From Rhodoplanes sp. (GTDB lineage Bacteria > Pseudomonadota > Alphaproteobacteria > Rhizobiales > Xanthobacteraceae): a stretch of 64,000 bases of DNA. Shown one piece after another: positions 1 through 9,345 of the stretch. Position 1 is the first letter of the stretch. Every line of letters begins with the position of its first letter. Location of the stretch: NCBI RefSeq assembly GCF_013377085.1, contig NZ_JACAAX010000001.1:186001-250000 (forward strand), in the 5' to 3' direction. Under the pieces are notes generated by a model. That model was not told where the DNA came from and did not search any database. It was given only the letters and a program-made list of their open reading frames with translations. Made by a program: the position numbers and the translations under genes.

Positions 1-2
1 AG

Positions 3-1343
3 CGCGGTGTCCATCTGCTCAAGCCGGGCGGGAGGCTCGGCTACATCTCCTCGTCGACGTTCTTCCGCACCGGCTCGGGCGAGAACCTGCGGACCTTCCT
101 GGCGGCCAACGCGGTGGTCGAGGCCGTGGTCGATTTCGGCGATCTCCAGGTGTTCGAGGGCGTCACGACCTATCCGGCGATCCTGACGCTGCGCAAGGGC
201 TCGCCCGGTGCAGCCGACGCCCTGTCTTTCATGAAAGCAGATGCACTGCCGAAGGACCTGGAGGCGGAGTTCGTCGCCCGTGCTCTGCCGATGCCGTGCG
301 CTCGGCTCGGCACCGGGTCCTGGCAGTTCGAGGACGCGCCGCTTGCGGCGCTGCGCGACAAGATCGTGCAAGGCAAGCGGACGCTCGGCGAGGTCTACGG
401 CGCGCCGTTGCGCGGCGTCGTCACCGGGCTCAACGATGCCTTCGTGATCGACACGGCGACCCGCGACCGGCTGGTCGCCCTGGACCCGCGGTCGGCGGAG
501 CTCCTGATGCCGTTCCTGCGCGGCGAGAACGTCAAGCGCTGGCGGGTCGAGCCGGAGGGCTTGTTCCTGATCAACATTCCGAAAGGCAAGATCGACATCG
601 ACGCCTATCCGGCGATCCGCGACTGGCTGCGGCCGTTCAAGGAGAAGCTGGAAGAGCGTGCGACCAGGCAAGAATGGTTCGAGCTGCAGCAGGCCCAGCT
701 CGCCTACCAACCGAGATTCGCCGCTCCGAAGATCGTCTGGCCGCACTTCCAGATCGAGGCGTCATTTGCTCTCGATCGTTCGACTGCGTTCTTGAACAAC
801 AAGTGCTTCTTTGTCCCCCGGGACGATGGGTTTCTGCTTGCTTTTCTGAACAGCCGTTGTGCCTGGTTTCAGCTCTTCGCGTCGGGGCGCTTGAAACGCG
901 GTGGCTATGTCGAGGCGGAGGCACAATACATCGCGCAGCTTCACCTCCCCGATCCCGCACCGCTCGATCGCGACCGGCTCGTCGAGCTGGCGGCGGTCTG
1001 CTCCGAGCGGGCGGTGGCGCGACTTGGGATCGAGGCTTCCGTGCAGCGTCGCATCCTCGACTTGGCGGGGACGCTCGACGCTCCGCTCTCCCGCAAGCTC
1101 GACGAATGGTGGACGCTCGACTTCGCCGCCTTTCGCGCCGAGGCGAAGCGGGCGTTGCACGCCGACGTCCCGGTGCGGGAGCGAGCCGAGTGGGAGGCCT
1201 ATCTCGCCGAGAGCCGCGCCGCCGTCGACAGGCTGACGGCCGAGATCACAACGGCGGAACGCGAGATCGACGCGATCGTCTACCGCCTGTTCGACCTCGC
1301 GGCCGACGAGATCGCGCTGTTGGATGCATCCGTCGCCGGTTAG
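3..1343 (+). CDS. Type IIG-like restriction-modification / N6-adenine methyltransferase, C-terminal part (5' truncated by window)
   Basis: The reading frame is open from position 3, so the true start lies outside the window. The visible part begins in the end of a methyltransferase core (LLKPGGRLGYISSSTFF, the strand following motif IV in Eco57I/TaqI-class enzymes) and continues into a TaqI-like target-recognition domain (about residues 110-340) containing the typical features LRGENVKRW and FLNNKCFFV. The C-terminus (IDAIVYRLFDLAADEIALL) is the usual last helix of this class, which ends in 'hDxhVYxLYxLxxxEI'. Such proteins methylate adenine in a specific site and may also cut DNA; PglX-type BREX methylases look alike at this end. 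Without the N-terminus neither a nuclease domain nor the NPPY motif can be checked, and no partner gene follows. Confidence 0.8.
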   Translation, partial: RGVHLLKPGGRLGYISSSTFFRTGSGENLRTFLAANAVVEAVVDFGDLQVFEGVTTYPAILTLRKGSPGAADALSFMKADALPKDLEAEFVARALPMPCARLGTGSWQFEDAPLAALRDKIVQGKRTLGEVYGAPLRGVVTGLNDAFVIDTATRDRLVALDPRSAELLMPFLRGENVKRWRVEPEGLFLINIPKGKIDIDAYPAIRDWLRPFKEKLEERATRQEWFELQQAQLAYQPRFAAPKIVWPHFQIEASFALDRSTAFLNNKCFFVPRDDGFLLAFLNSRCAWFQLFASGRLKRGGYVEAEAQYIAQLHLPDPAPLDRDRLVELAAVCSERAVARLGIEASVQRRILDLAGTLDAPLSRKLDEWWTLDFAAFRAEAKRALHADVPVRERAEWEAYLAESRAAVDRLTAEITTAEREIDAIVYRLFDLAADEIALLDASVAG

Positions 1344-1353
1344 GACCGCCTGC

Positions 1354-1956
1354 TCACTCCGCCAGCAAGTCGGACGTGGCCACGATGGTGGCGAAGCGGT
1401 CGGCGAGCGCGGCGAGCGCGTTGCGGTGAACCTCGGCGGCCGGGATGGTGGCGCCGGTCAGCGGATCGCGCAGGTCGCGGGTCGCAGTCGCGGTCGATAC
1501 CACGGTCGACTTGAGGCCGAGATCGATGGCGGCGCGCGCGGTCGCCTCGATGCACATGTGCGTCATGAAACCGGCCAGCACCAGCGACGAGCGGTGCAAC
1601 GCGTGCAGGCGGTCGGCCAGATCGGTGCTGGCGAAGGCGTTGGGCAGGCTCTTGGTCAGCACCGGCTCGCCCGGCGCCGGCGCCGCCGGCGAGGCGATCT
1701 CGACGCCGCGGCTGCCGGGCGCGAAGACGCCACCGCCGCCCTTGCCGTGGTGAACGACGTGAATGATCGGGGTGCCGAGCGCGCGGGCGCGGGCGAGCAG
1801 CCGGCCGATCTCGTCGAGCGCGGCATCGACGCCGGCGAGCGGCAGATGGCCGTCGACATATTCGCGCTGGGCGTCGATCACCACCAGCACGGCGTCGGCG
1901 AGGCGGGCCGGAACCGGCGTCACGCCGGCGAATTCGAGGAGGGTTTTGGGGGGCAT
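1354..1956 (-). CDS. Isochorismatase-family cysteine hydrolase
   Basis: 200 residues, the normal size for a single-domain isochorismatase-like hydrolase. The catalytic triad is visible: Asp28 in VVIDAQREY, Lys102 in LTKSLPNAF and the nucleophile Cys135 in GFMTHMCIEATARAA, preceded by the cis-peptide-containing turn usual in the family. Members hydrolyse amides such as nicotinamide, ureidoacrylate or N-carbamoyl compounds; the substrate cannot be told from sequence. The gene lies tail to tail with the methyltransferase gene, only 10 bp apart, and looks monocistronic. The ATG start is the first in a frame matching the family N-terminus. Confidence 0.88.
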   Translation of the reverse strand: MPPKTLLEFAGVTPVPARLADAVLVVIDAQREYVDGHLPLAGVDAALDEIGRLLARARALGTPIIHVVHHGKGGGGVFAPGSRGVEIASPAAPAPGEPVLTKSLPNAFASTDLADRLHALHRSSLVLAGFMTHMCIEATARAAIDLGLKSTVVSTATATRDLRDPLTGATIPAAEVHRNALAALADRFATIVATSDLLAE

Positions 1957-2073
1957 CGCGGACTCCGAGGGTCATGCAGCAGCATGTCTCGATCGAACGG
2001 CGCCGGAACACAAGGCTCCGCCAAGAAAACAATCTCCCGAGACAAACCGACGCCGGAGAAAAACAAATGGCCC

Positions 2074-2111
2074 TAAAAATACAAACACCGGAGAAACGCG
2101 TTCTCCGGTGT
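2074..2111 (-). terminator. Intrinsic terminator
   Basis: An 11-bp stem (ACACCGGAGAA / TTCTCCGGTGT, 2085-2111) with a 5-nt loop. Read on the minus strand it is followed by a T-rich tract (TTGTATTTTTAG). It lies 47 bp after the stop of the small membrane peptide at 2158-2241. Confidence 0.75.
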
Positions 2112-2157
2112 CCCTGCGGCGGTGCTGCCCGCCCTTGTCTCGAAATGCGTTAACCGA

Positions 2158-2241
2158 TCAGAACGCGCCCAGCACGATCGCCGTGACAAAGACGAACACG
2201 GCACAGATCGCGACGCGGTTCATGTCGATCGTGTAAACCAC
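2158..2241 (-). CDS. Probable 27-residue membrane peptide
   Basis: A short frame with GTG start, six bases after a good ribosome binding site (GAGGAG), encoding a polar start (VVYTID) followed by one hydrophobic helix (NRVAICAVFVFVTAIVLGAF). An internal ATG at 2223 would give 21 residues. A promoter-like TGCTATGG lies upstream near 2275-2285, and a clear intrinsic terminator follows at 2074-2111, so the unit looks like a complete small gene. No function is known to me. It could be a single-pass regulator of a larger membrane complex; that is inference. The evidence is the gene structure, not homology. Confidence 0.5.
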   Translation of the reverse strand: MVYTIDMNRVAICAVFVFVTAIVLGAF

Positions 2242-2315
2242 AGTGGTCTCCTCGGTACCATTGACCGGAGCGGACCATAGCACACCGCCAAAGCGTTCTG
2301 AAGTCGGAAACGATT

Positions 2316-2339
2316 GCGCACTGCACCACCACAGTGCGC
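2316..2339. repeat. Perfect 8-bp hairpin downstream of the inhibitor gene
   Basis: GCGCACTG-CACCACCA-CAGTGCGC, a perfect 8-bp stem with an 8-nt loop, 36 bp after the stop of the chagasin-like gene on the minus strand. It may end that transcript, but there is no strong T-tract directly after it on the minus strand. Confidence 0.4.
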
Positions 2340-2374
2340 TGCGGGAGTTGTTTTTCTCACTATTTGCCAAGTGA

Positions 2375-2842
2375 TCAGCGCACGTCGACGGAGACCAGAT
2401 GCTCACGCACCGGATGCTGCTCCCACGGGCGCTGATAGACGAAGCGCAAATCTGCGTGACAGACCGACTGGGCGCGCAGTTTCCAGCGATGCAGGCCGGC
2501 GGCCCCGATCGCGGGCGCGTTGCCGCCGCGCTGCTGGTGGCCCAGATCCGTGATCACGACACAGGACGGTGCGCCGCTCGCTGTGTCGAGACGCCACGCA
2601 TAGCCGGTGGTGAGGTTCTCCTCGAGCACGATCGTGGTCTCCTCGCCGGGCGCCAGCCGGAGCGGAGCCGCGGTGCTGCGCATCACCGGCGGCAGAGGGC
2701 TCGTCTGGGCGGCGGCCGGCATCGCGGACGGTGCGGTCGTCACCAGCAGGCCGGCGAGCAGCAGGGCGGATGCCGGCTGTGCAAACGCGGAACGACTTGT
2801 CGGGATCGCGGCCGAGCAGGCCGTTCGGATGACACCCATCAT
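2375..2842 (-). CDS. Exported chagasin-like cysteine protease inhibitor (MEROPS I42)
   Basis: 155 residues from ATG 2842; the frame extends further upstream, but a GAGGAC ribosome site precedes this pair of ATGs. Residues 1-46 form a signal peptide with a long hydrophobic run ending in AMPAAAQ. The mature part carries the three inhibitor loops of the chagasin family: NLTTGYAW (76-83), GAAGLHRW (113-120) and RPWE (138-141). Chagasins form a beta-barrel whose loops plug the cleft of papain-family proteases. In a bacterium the target may be an own periplasmic protease or one from a host or competitor. The family call rests on motif order; activity is inferred. Confidence 0.8.
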   Translation of the reverse strand: MMGVIRTACSAAIPTSRSAFAQPASALLLAGLLVTTAPSAMPAAAQTSPLPPVMRSTAAPLRLAPGEETTIVLEENLTTGYAWRLDTASGAPSCVVITDLGHQQRGGNAPAIGAAGLHRWKLRAQSVCHADLRFVYQRPWEQHPVREHLVSVDVR

Positions 2843-2933
2843 GTCCTCGTCGCGCGCACGCGCAGTGCACGCCATGTTTACGCAAAATGCACACCAAACC
2901 GTCGTCGCGCGCCGCCTTACGACGCGCCCAAGG

Positions 2934-4241
2934 TCACGCGCCCGAAGCCGCGCGGCCGGAAGCGATGACGCGCTCGACGAACAGCGCCGCTTCGAGGGCC
3001 GCCCGGTCACGTCCGAAGCGGCCGACGACCTGGACGCCGAGCGGCAGGCCCGACTCGTCGATCAGGCCCGGAACATTGATGCACGGTGTCCCCATCAGGG
3101 TCCATAGTCGGTTGAATGTCGACTGTCCTGTCGTGGCGAGCCCGCGCGGTGCGGCGCCGGGCGCCGACGGTGTCAAGAGCACGTCGACCTCCTCCATCAG
3201 CGTGGCCAGCGCGTGACGGGCCCGCTCGGCGATCCGGCACGCCTGGTCGTAGTCGTCGGCGTGCAGCGTCGCGGCATCGTCGAGGAGCTGGCGCAGGTTG
3301 GGGCCGAGCTTTTCGCGATGATGGTCGTACTCGTAGGCGAGCGCCCGATAGGCCTCGTAGTCCTGGACGATCGCATGGGCCCGGAACGCCTCCTCGAGCA
3401 CCGGAGGCAGCGTCACCTCGCGCAACGTGGCGCCGGCTGCCGCGGCGGCTCGTGCCGTGCGCTCTACGGCCGTCTGCATGGCGGGGCTCGCCTCCGGCCA
3501 GACATGGGTGCGGGCGAGGCCGATGCGCGGCGCCGCCGGCGCGTCGCCGTCGACCCGCAGGTCCCGCCCGGTCAGGGCGGCGGCCGCGTAGGCGACATCG
3601 GCGACTCCAGCCGCGAACAGGCCGGGCGTGTCGAGCGACCACGAGAAGGTTTTGACGCCGACCGTCGGCAGCACCCGGAAGGACGGCTTGTAGGCGGCGA
3701 CCCCGCAGAAGGCGCCCGGACGCACCACCGAGCCGCCCGTCTGGGTGCCGATGGCGATCGGCACCATGCCGGCCGCCACGGCGGCCGCCGAGCCGGAGGA
3801 CGAGCCGCCCGGCGTGTGCTCCGGATGGTGCGGATTGCGGGTGCCGGCCGGGTCCAGGAAGGCGAACGGCGTCGTCACGGTTTTTCCCAGCACGAGCCCG
3901 CCGGCCCGCTTCACCATCGAGACGAGGGCGGCGTCGGCCCCCGGCCGGTTTTCGGCGTGGATCGGGGAGCCGTGGCTGGTCGGCAGATCGGCGGTATCGA
4001 AAATGTCCTTGATGCCGACCGGCAGGCCGCGCAGCGGTGTCGCGGCAAGCCGCTCGGGGGCGGCAGCGGCGCGGGCGCGGGCGCCGGCGAGGTCGAGGCT
4101 GGCGAAGGCGCCGATCCGCTCCTCGTTCGCGGCGAGCGCGGCGGCACAGAGCTCGACCACGTCGGCCGGCGACATCTCGCCCCGCTCGATGCGGCGGGCG
4201 AGGTCGAGCGCCTTCAGGGGCTGCACCGGCGGCTGCGGCAT
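2934..4241 (-). CDS. Amidase signature enzyme
   Basis: 435 residues. The Ser-cisSer-Lys triad of the amidase signature family is visible: Lys78 in LPVGIKDIFD, cis-Ser147 in the GGSSSGS stretch, and nucleophile Ser171 in TQTGGSVVRP. The enzyme should hydrolyse a carboxamide; it resembles GatA but is shorter, and no gatB or gatC lies nearby, so a catabolic amidase is more likely than tRNA amidation. The ATG at 4241 is chosen because the upstream extension of the frame is Pro/Arg-rich and unlike the family. It stands alone, 91 bp from the inhibitor gene on the same strand. Confidence 0.87.
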   Translation of the reverse strand: MPQPPVQPLKALDLARRIERGEMSPADVVELCAAALAANEERIGAFASLDLAGARARAAAAPERLAATPLRGLPVGIKDIFDTADLPTSHGSPIHAENRPGADAALVSMVKRAGGLVLGKTVTTPFAFLDPAGTRNPHHPEHTPGGSSSGSAAAVAAGMVPIAIGTQTGGSVVRPGAFCGVAAYKPSFRVLPTVGVKTFSWSLDTPGLFAAGVADVAYAAAALTGRDLRVDGDAPAAPRIGLARTHVWPEASPAMQTAVERTARAAAAAGATLREVTLPPVLEEAFRAHAIVQDYEAYRALAYEYDHHREKLGPNLRQLLDDAATLHADDYDQACRIAERARHALATLMEEVDVLLTPSAPGAAPRGLATTGQSTFNRLWTLMGTPCINVPGLIDESGLPLGVQVVGRFGRDRAALEAALFVERVIASGRAASGA

Positions 4242-4424
4242 GGGCGCTGTCCTTCGTGGCGGGGGCTTTTTGGCGGCGTCGGGTGTGTGTGGCGAAAAGC
4301 GGCGGCGCCGGCAAGCCGCTGGGCCGGTTTCCGGCGACGGGGCGTGGCGCAAAAACCGCATGGGCGGTGCAACCGTAGGGTAACGTTGAGGGGTCGTTAA
4401 CGGACGAGACCGCAAACTCGTGCC

Positions 4425-5882
4425 ATGACGCGCGACGTTCGTTGGTATCTCGTCGGCTCGCTCGTTCTCCTCACGCTCGCCGGTTGCGCCCGCAACTTCA
4501 TGGCGCAGCGCGAGCCATGGCGGCGTGAGGCCGAGGTTTCGTGCCTGAAGGGCGGCTCCGTGAAGCAGGGGCCGGCCGTCGCGTTGCTGTCGCCGATCGA
4601 CGGGCCCGGCATGTGCGGGGCCGATTTTCCCATGAAGGTCGGGGCGCTGGGCGACAGCCAGGCGCTCGGCTATGCGGACGACCCGGTGCGGCCGCCCGGC
4701 GGCATCCCGCAGGGCTCGCAGGGCGCGCAGAGCGCGCCGCCCGGAAAAATCCTCGGCGCGCCGCCCGGTTATCTGCGGGTGCCGTCCGGACCGCCGCCTG
4801 CCACCCGCCCGTCCGGCTCCTATGGCGGCACTGGTGGCGGCGAGGCGAGCGGCCCGACGCCGCTGACGCCGCCCGGCGTGGCGCCGCCGCCGCCCGATTC
4901 CCCCGGCGCCTATGCGCCGCCGATGCCGTCCTATGGGGCTGCCGCCGAGCCGCCGCGCAGCCGCTCCGCGGTCGGCCGCGGCCAGCTTCCGCCGGTGCGG
5001 GAGACGAGCCCGGCCCGGTCCGCGCCGGGTGGGCTCGACTACGAGGAGCCGGGCTTCTCGCCGACCCCGATCGATCGCGCCTCGCCTTACCGTGACGCGC
5101 CGCGGGCGAGCCGTTCAGCCCCGCCGCCGGTCGCGCCGCCCCGCACGACGCGCGAGAGTGCGCCCGCCCGCGAGCCGCCGCGCGACACCGCCTCGATCTA
5201 TCCGCCGAGCTATCCGAGCATGGGCGAGCCGGTGTCGGTCGGCCCGTCGCGTCCCGAGCCGCTGACCACCGGCGCGACCGCCGCCGCGGTGTCGCCGGCC
5301 GCGACGCTCGCCTGTCCGCTGGTGTCCCAGCTCGACCGCTGGGTGCTGGAGGGCGTGCAGCCGGCGGCGCAGCGCTGGTTCCGCCAGCCGGTGGTCGAGA
5401 TCAAGCAGATCTCCGCCTATTCGTGCCGCGGCATGAACGGCAATCCGCGCGCCCGCATCTCCGAGCACGCCTTCGGCAATGCGCTCGACATCGCCGGCTT
5501 CGTGCTGGCCGACGGCCATGTGATCACGGTCAAGCGCGGCTGGCGCGGCACGCCGGAGGAGCAGGGCTTTCTGCACGACGTGCAGACGGTCGCCTGCGAG
5601 ATGTTCACCACCGTGCTGGCGCCTGGCTCCAACGTCTTCCACTACGACCACATCCATGTCGACCTGATGCGGCGCGATTCCGGGCGGCGCATCTGCCAGC
5701 CGGCGGCGATCCCGGGCGACGTGGTGGCGGCGCGCGCCCGCGGCGGCAGCGGCTACGCCGCGCAGCGCCCGGACTTCGGCGCCACCGGCTCGATCGCGGC
5801 GCGCAAGCGGGCGGCGCGTGCCCCCGAGTCGCGCTTCGACGAGGACCGCGACCTGCCCAGGGCGGTGCCGGGCGAGGACTGA
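4425..5882 (+). CDS. Extensin-like lipoprotein with LAS-type peptidase motifs
   Basis: 485 residues. The N-terminus is a lipoprotein signal (VLLTLAGC, lipidated Cys21), so the protein is expected to be anchored in the outer or inner membrane facing the periplasm. Residues about 80-290 are a long Pro/Ser/Gly-rich low-complexity spacer. The C-terminal domain (about 295-435) is the extensin-like family (PF06904): it contains SEHAFGNALDI near residue 345 and HYDHIHVDL near 406, which match the SxHxxGxAxD and HxHxD zinc motifs of LAS peptidases. Four cysteines (ACPL, YSCRG, ACEMF, RICQP) could form disulfides. Likely a peptidoglycan-cleaving or -binding protein; the spacer is long enough to cross the periplasm. 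Confidence 0.85.
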   Translation: MTRDVRWYLVGSLVLLTLAGCARNFMAQREPWRREAEVSCLKGGSVKQGPAVALLSPIDGPGMCGADFPMKVGALGDSQALGYADDPVRPPGGIPQGSQGAQSAPPGKILGAPPGYLRVPSGPPPATRPSGSYGGTGGGEASGPTPLTPPGVAPPPPDSPGAYAPPMPSYGAAAEPPRSRSAVGRGQLPPVRETSPARSAPGGLDYEEPGFSPTPIDRASPYRDAPRASRSAPPPVAPPRTTRESAPAREPPRDTASIYPPSYPSMGEPVSVGPSRPEPLTTGATAAAVSPAATLACPLVSQLDRWVLEGVQPAAQRWFRQPVVEIKQISAYSCRGMNGNPRARISEHAFGNALDIAGFVLADGHVITVKRGWRGTPEEQGFLHDVQTVACEMFTTVLAPGSNVFHYDHIHVDLMRRDSGRRICQPAAIPGDVVAARARGGSGYAAQRPDFGATGSIAARKRAARAPESRFDEDRDLPRAVPGED

Positions 5883-6000
5883 TCTCGGACGCCGCCGCTC
5901 GATGCGCGCGAGCAGGATGGCGATCGCCGTCCGCGACATCATCGAGCGGAACGGTGGGATCTCGCCGGCTAGAGCGGTTTTCGCTGACGTTGACCCACGC

Positions 6001-6082
6001 TCCGCTCATTCCCGCGAAAGCGGGAATCCAGGGTATCTCTGCCGTGTCGCCCCTGGGTCCCCGCCTTCGCGGGGACGAGCGG
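6001..6082. repeat. Dispersed palindromic repeat
   Basis: Two hairpin arms, ATTCCCGCGAAAGCGGGAAT and CCCCGCCTTCGCGGGGACGA, separated by about 30 bp. This is a type of intergenic palindrome widespread in proteobacteria. It fills the gap between the extensin-like and SDR genes, which converge here. Confidence 0.7.
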
Positions 6083-6114
6083 AAACGATTGATTCATCGA
6101 CACAGGAACCGGCC

Positions 6115-6852
6115 CTAGATCTCCTGCCGGGTCGACCTGAACAGGATCTCGTTGATGTCCACACTCTCCGGCTGGCTCATCGCGAACAGCACCATGTCGG
6201 CGAAGGCGTCGGCGGGAAGCGCGATCTCGTAGATCTTGCGCACGCTCGCAGCGATGTCCGGCTCGGTGATGCTGTCGGGCAGCTCGGTCGCCACCGCGCC
6301 GGGCGAGATGACGGTGGTTCGGATGCCGTAGGGCTTGACCTCCTGCCGCAATCCCTCGGAGATGACCCGGACCGCGTGCTTGGTCGCCGCGTAGACGGCG
6401 CTGCCCGGCCGCACGACGTGGCCGGCGACCGACGAGACGTTGATGATGTGCCCGCTCCTCTGCGCCGTCATGTGCGGCAGCGCGGCGGCGATGCCGTAGA
6501 GCACGCCCTTGATGTTGACGTCGATCATGCGGTTCCAGTCCGCCACCTTGCCCCGTTCGAGCGGTGAGTGCGGCATCAGGCCGGCATTGTTGATGATCAC
6601 GTCGATGCGCCCGTGCATCTGCACCGCACCGTCGACCAGATGCTTCACCTGCTCGTAATCCGTCACGTCGGTCTTCACCGCGGCGGCCTTGTCCAACCCC
6701 AGCTCTCCCGCCAGCGCCTGAAGCCGGTCGAGGCGTCGCGCGCCCAGCACCAGCTTGGCCCCGTTGCGGGCGAGCCGCCGCGCCGTGGCCTCGCCGAGGC
6801 CGCTGCTCGCGCCGGTGATGACGACCACCTTGTTCTCGATGTTCTGTGTCAT
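6115..6852 (-). CDS. Short-chain dehydrogenase/reductase
   Basis: 245 residues, classical SDR size. The cofactor motif [13 protein letters not shown], the NNAG motif, and the catalytic Ser with Tyr-xxx-Lys (VYAATKHAV) are all present, so it should be an active NAD(P)-dependent oxidoreductase. It is the last gene of a three-gene operon (cupin 8314-7919, aldo-keto reductase 7874-6879, this gene, 26-bp gap) that runs divergently from a LysR regulator. The substrate is unknown; carbonyl reduction alongside the aldo-keto reductase is the natural guess. The start is the ATG following GAGCGAGACGC. Confidence 0.9.
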   Translation of the reverse strand: MTQNIENKVVVITGASSGLGEATARRLARNGAKLVLGARRLDRLQALAGELGLDKAAAVKTDVTDYEQVKHLVDGAVQMHGRIDVIINNAGLMPHSPLERGKVADWNRMIDVNIKGVLYGIAAALPHMTAQRSGHIINVSSVAGHVVRPGSAVYAATKHAVRVISEGLRQEVKPYGIRTTVISPGAVATELPDSITEPDIAASVRKIYEIALPADAFADMVLFAMSQPESVDINEILFRSTRQEI

Positions 6853-6878
6853 GCGTCTCGCTCCTGATGCAGCATTGC

Positions 6879-8390
<1,512 letters not shown>

Positions 8391-8433
8391 TTAGGCGGTA
8401 AAATGAGATTGAACTTATATTCTGGATTCATAA

Positions 8434-9345
8434 ATGCGGCGCGAAGAGCTCGGCGACCTGACGGCGTTCCAGGCGGTGGCGGAGCAGCGGAGCTTCACCC
8501 GCGCGGCCGCCAAGATCGGCACGTCGCAGTCGGCTCTCAGCCATACCGTGCGCCGGCTCGAGGAGCGGCTCGGCGTTCGGCTGTTGACCCGCACGACGCG
8601 GAGCGTCGTGCCGACCGAGGCCGGCGAACGCCTGCTGCGCACGCTGGCGCCGGCGCTCGACGGCATCGAGGCGGAGCTCGCCGCGCTCGGCGACCTGCGG
8701 GAGAGGCCGGCCGGCACCATCCGCATCACGACCGGCGAGCACGCCGCCCAGGCGATCCTCTGGCCCGCCCTCGAGCGGCTCCTGCCGATGTATCCGGACA
8801 TCAAGGTCGAGGTCGCCGTCGACCAGCGACTGACCGACATCGTCGCCGAGCGCTACGACGCCGGCATCCGGCTCGGCGAGCAGGTGGCCAAGGACATGAT
8901 CGCCGTGCGGATCGGGCCGGAGCTGCGCATGGCGGTCGTCGGGTCGCCGGACTATGTCGCGCGGCGGCCGCCGCCGAAGACGCCACGCGATCTCGCCGAC
9001 CACGCCTGCATCAATCTCCGCCTGCCGACGGCGGGCGGCCTCTACGCCTGGGAGTTTCGCAAGGGCCGGCGCGAGCTGAGGGTGCGGGTCGACGGTCCGC
9101 TCGTCTTCAACCGCATCGACCTGATCCTGAGCGCCGCCGCGAAGGGCTTCGGACTGGCCTGCCTGCCGGACGACTGTCTCGCGGCGCATCTGGCCGACGG
9201 CCGGCTCGTCCGCGTGCTGGCCGACTGGTGCCCGCCGTTCCCCGGTTATCACCTCTATTATCCGAGCCGCCGCCAGCCTACGCCGGCCTTCGCCCTGCTG
9301 GTCGAGGCGCTGCGATATCGCGCCGGCTCCCGTCTCAGCGGCTGA
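8434..9345 (+). CDS. LysR-family transcriptional regulator
   Basis: 303 residues. The N-terminal winged helix-turn-helix spans about residues 5-64 (FQAVAEQRSFTRAAAKIG, then SQSALSHTVRRLEERLG), followed by the effector-binding domain. It is divergent from the cupin-AKR-SDR operon with 119 bp between starts, the arrangement in which LysR proteins usually control the neighbour. A dyad TGAA-N13-TTCA lies just before the start codon and could be part of the operator. No strong ribosome site is seen, so a leaderless or short-leader message is possible. The 3' end overlaps the converging TPR-caspase gene by 11 bp. Confidence 0.92.
   Translation: MRREELGDLTAFQAVAEQRSFTRAAAKIGTSQSALSHTVRRLEERLGVRLLTRTTRSVVPTEAGERLLRTLAPALDGIEAELAALGDLRERPAGTIRITTGEHAAQAILWPALERLLPMYPDIKVEVAVDQRLTDIVAERYDAGIRLGEQVAKDMIAVRIGPELRMAVVGSPDYVARRPPPKTPRDLADHACINLRLPTAGGLYAWEFRKGRRELRVRVDGPLVFNRIDLILSAAAKGFGLACLPDDCLAAHLADGRLVRVLADWCPPFPGYHLYYPSRRQPTPAFALLVEALRYRAGSRLSG

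Noticed and set aside
3-1343. Left edge as part of a defence island (BREX or restriction system)
   Set aside because: Only one partial methyltransferase gene is visible and the next genes are metabolic; the claim cannot be supported from this window.
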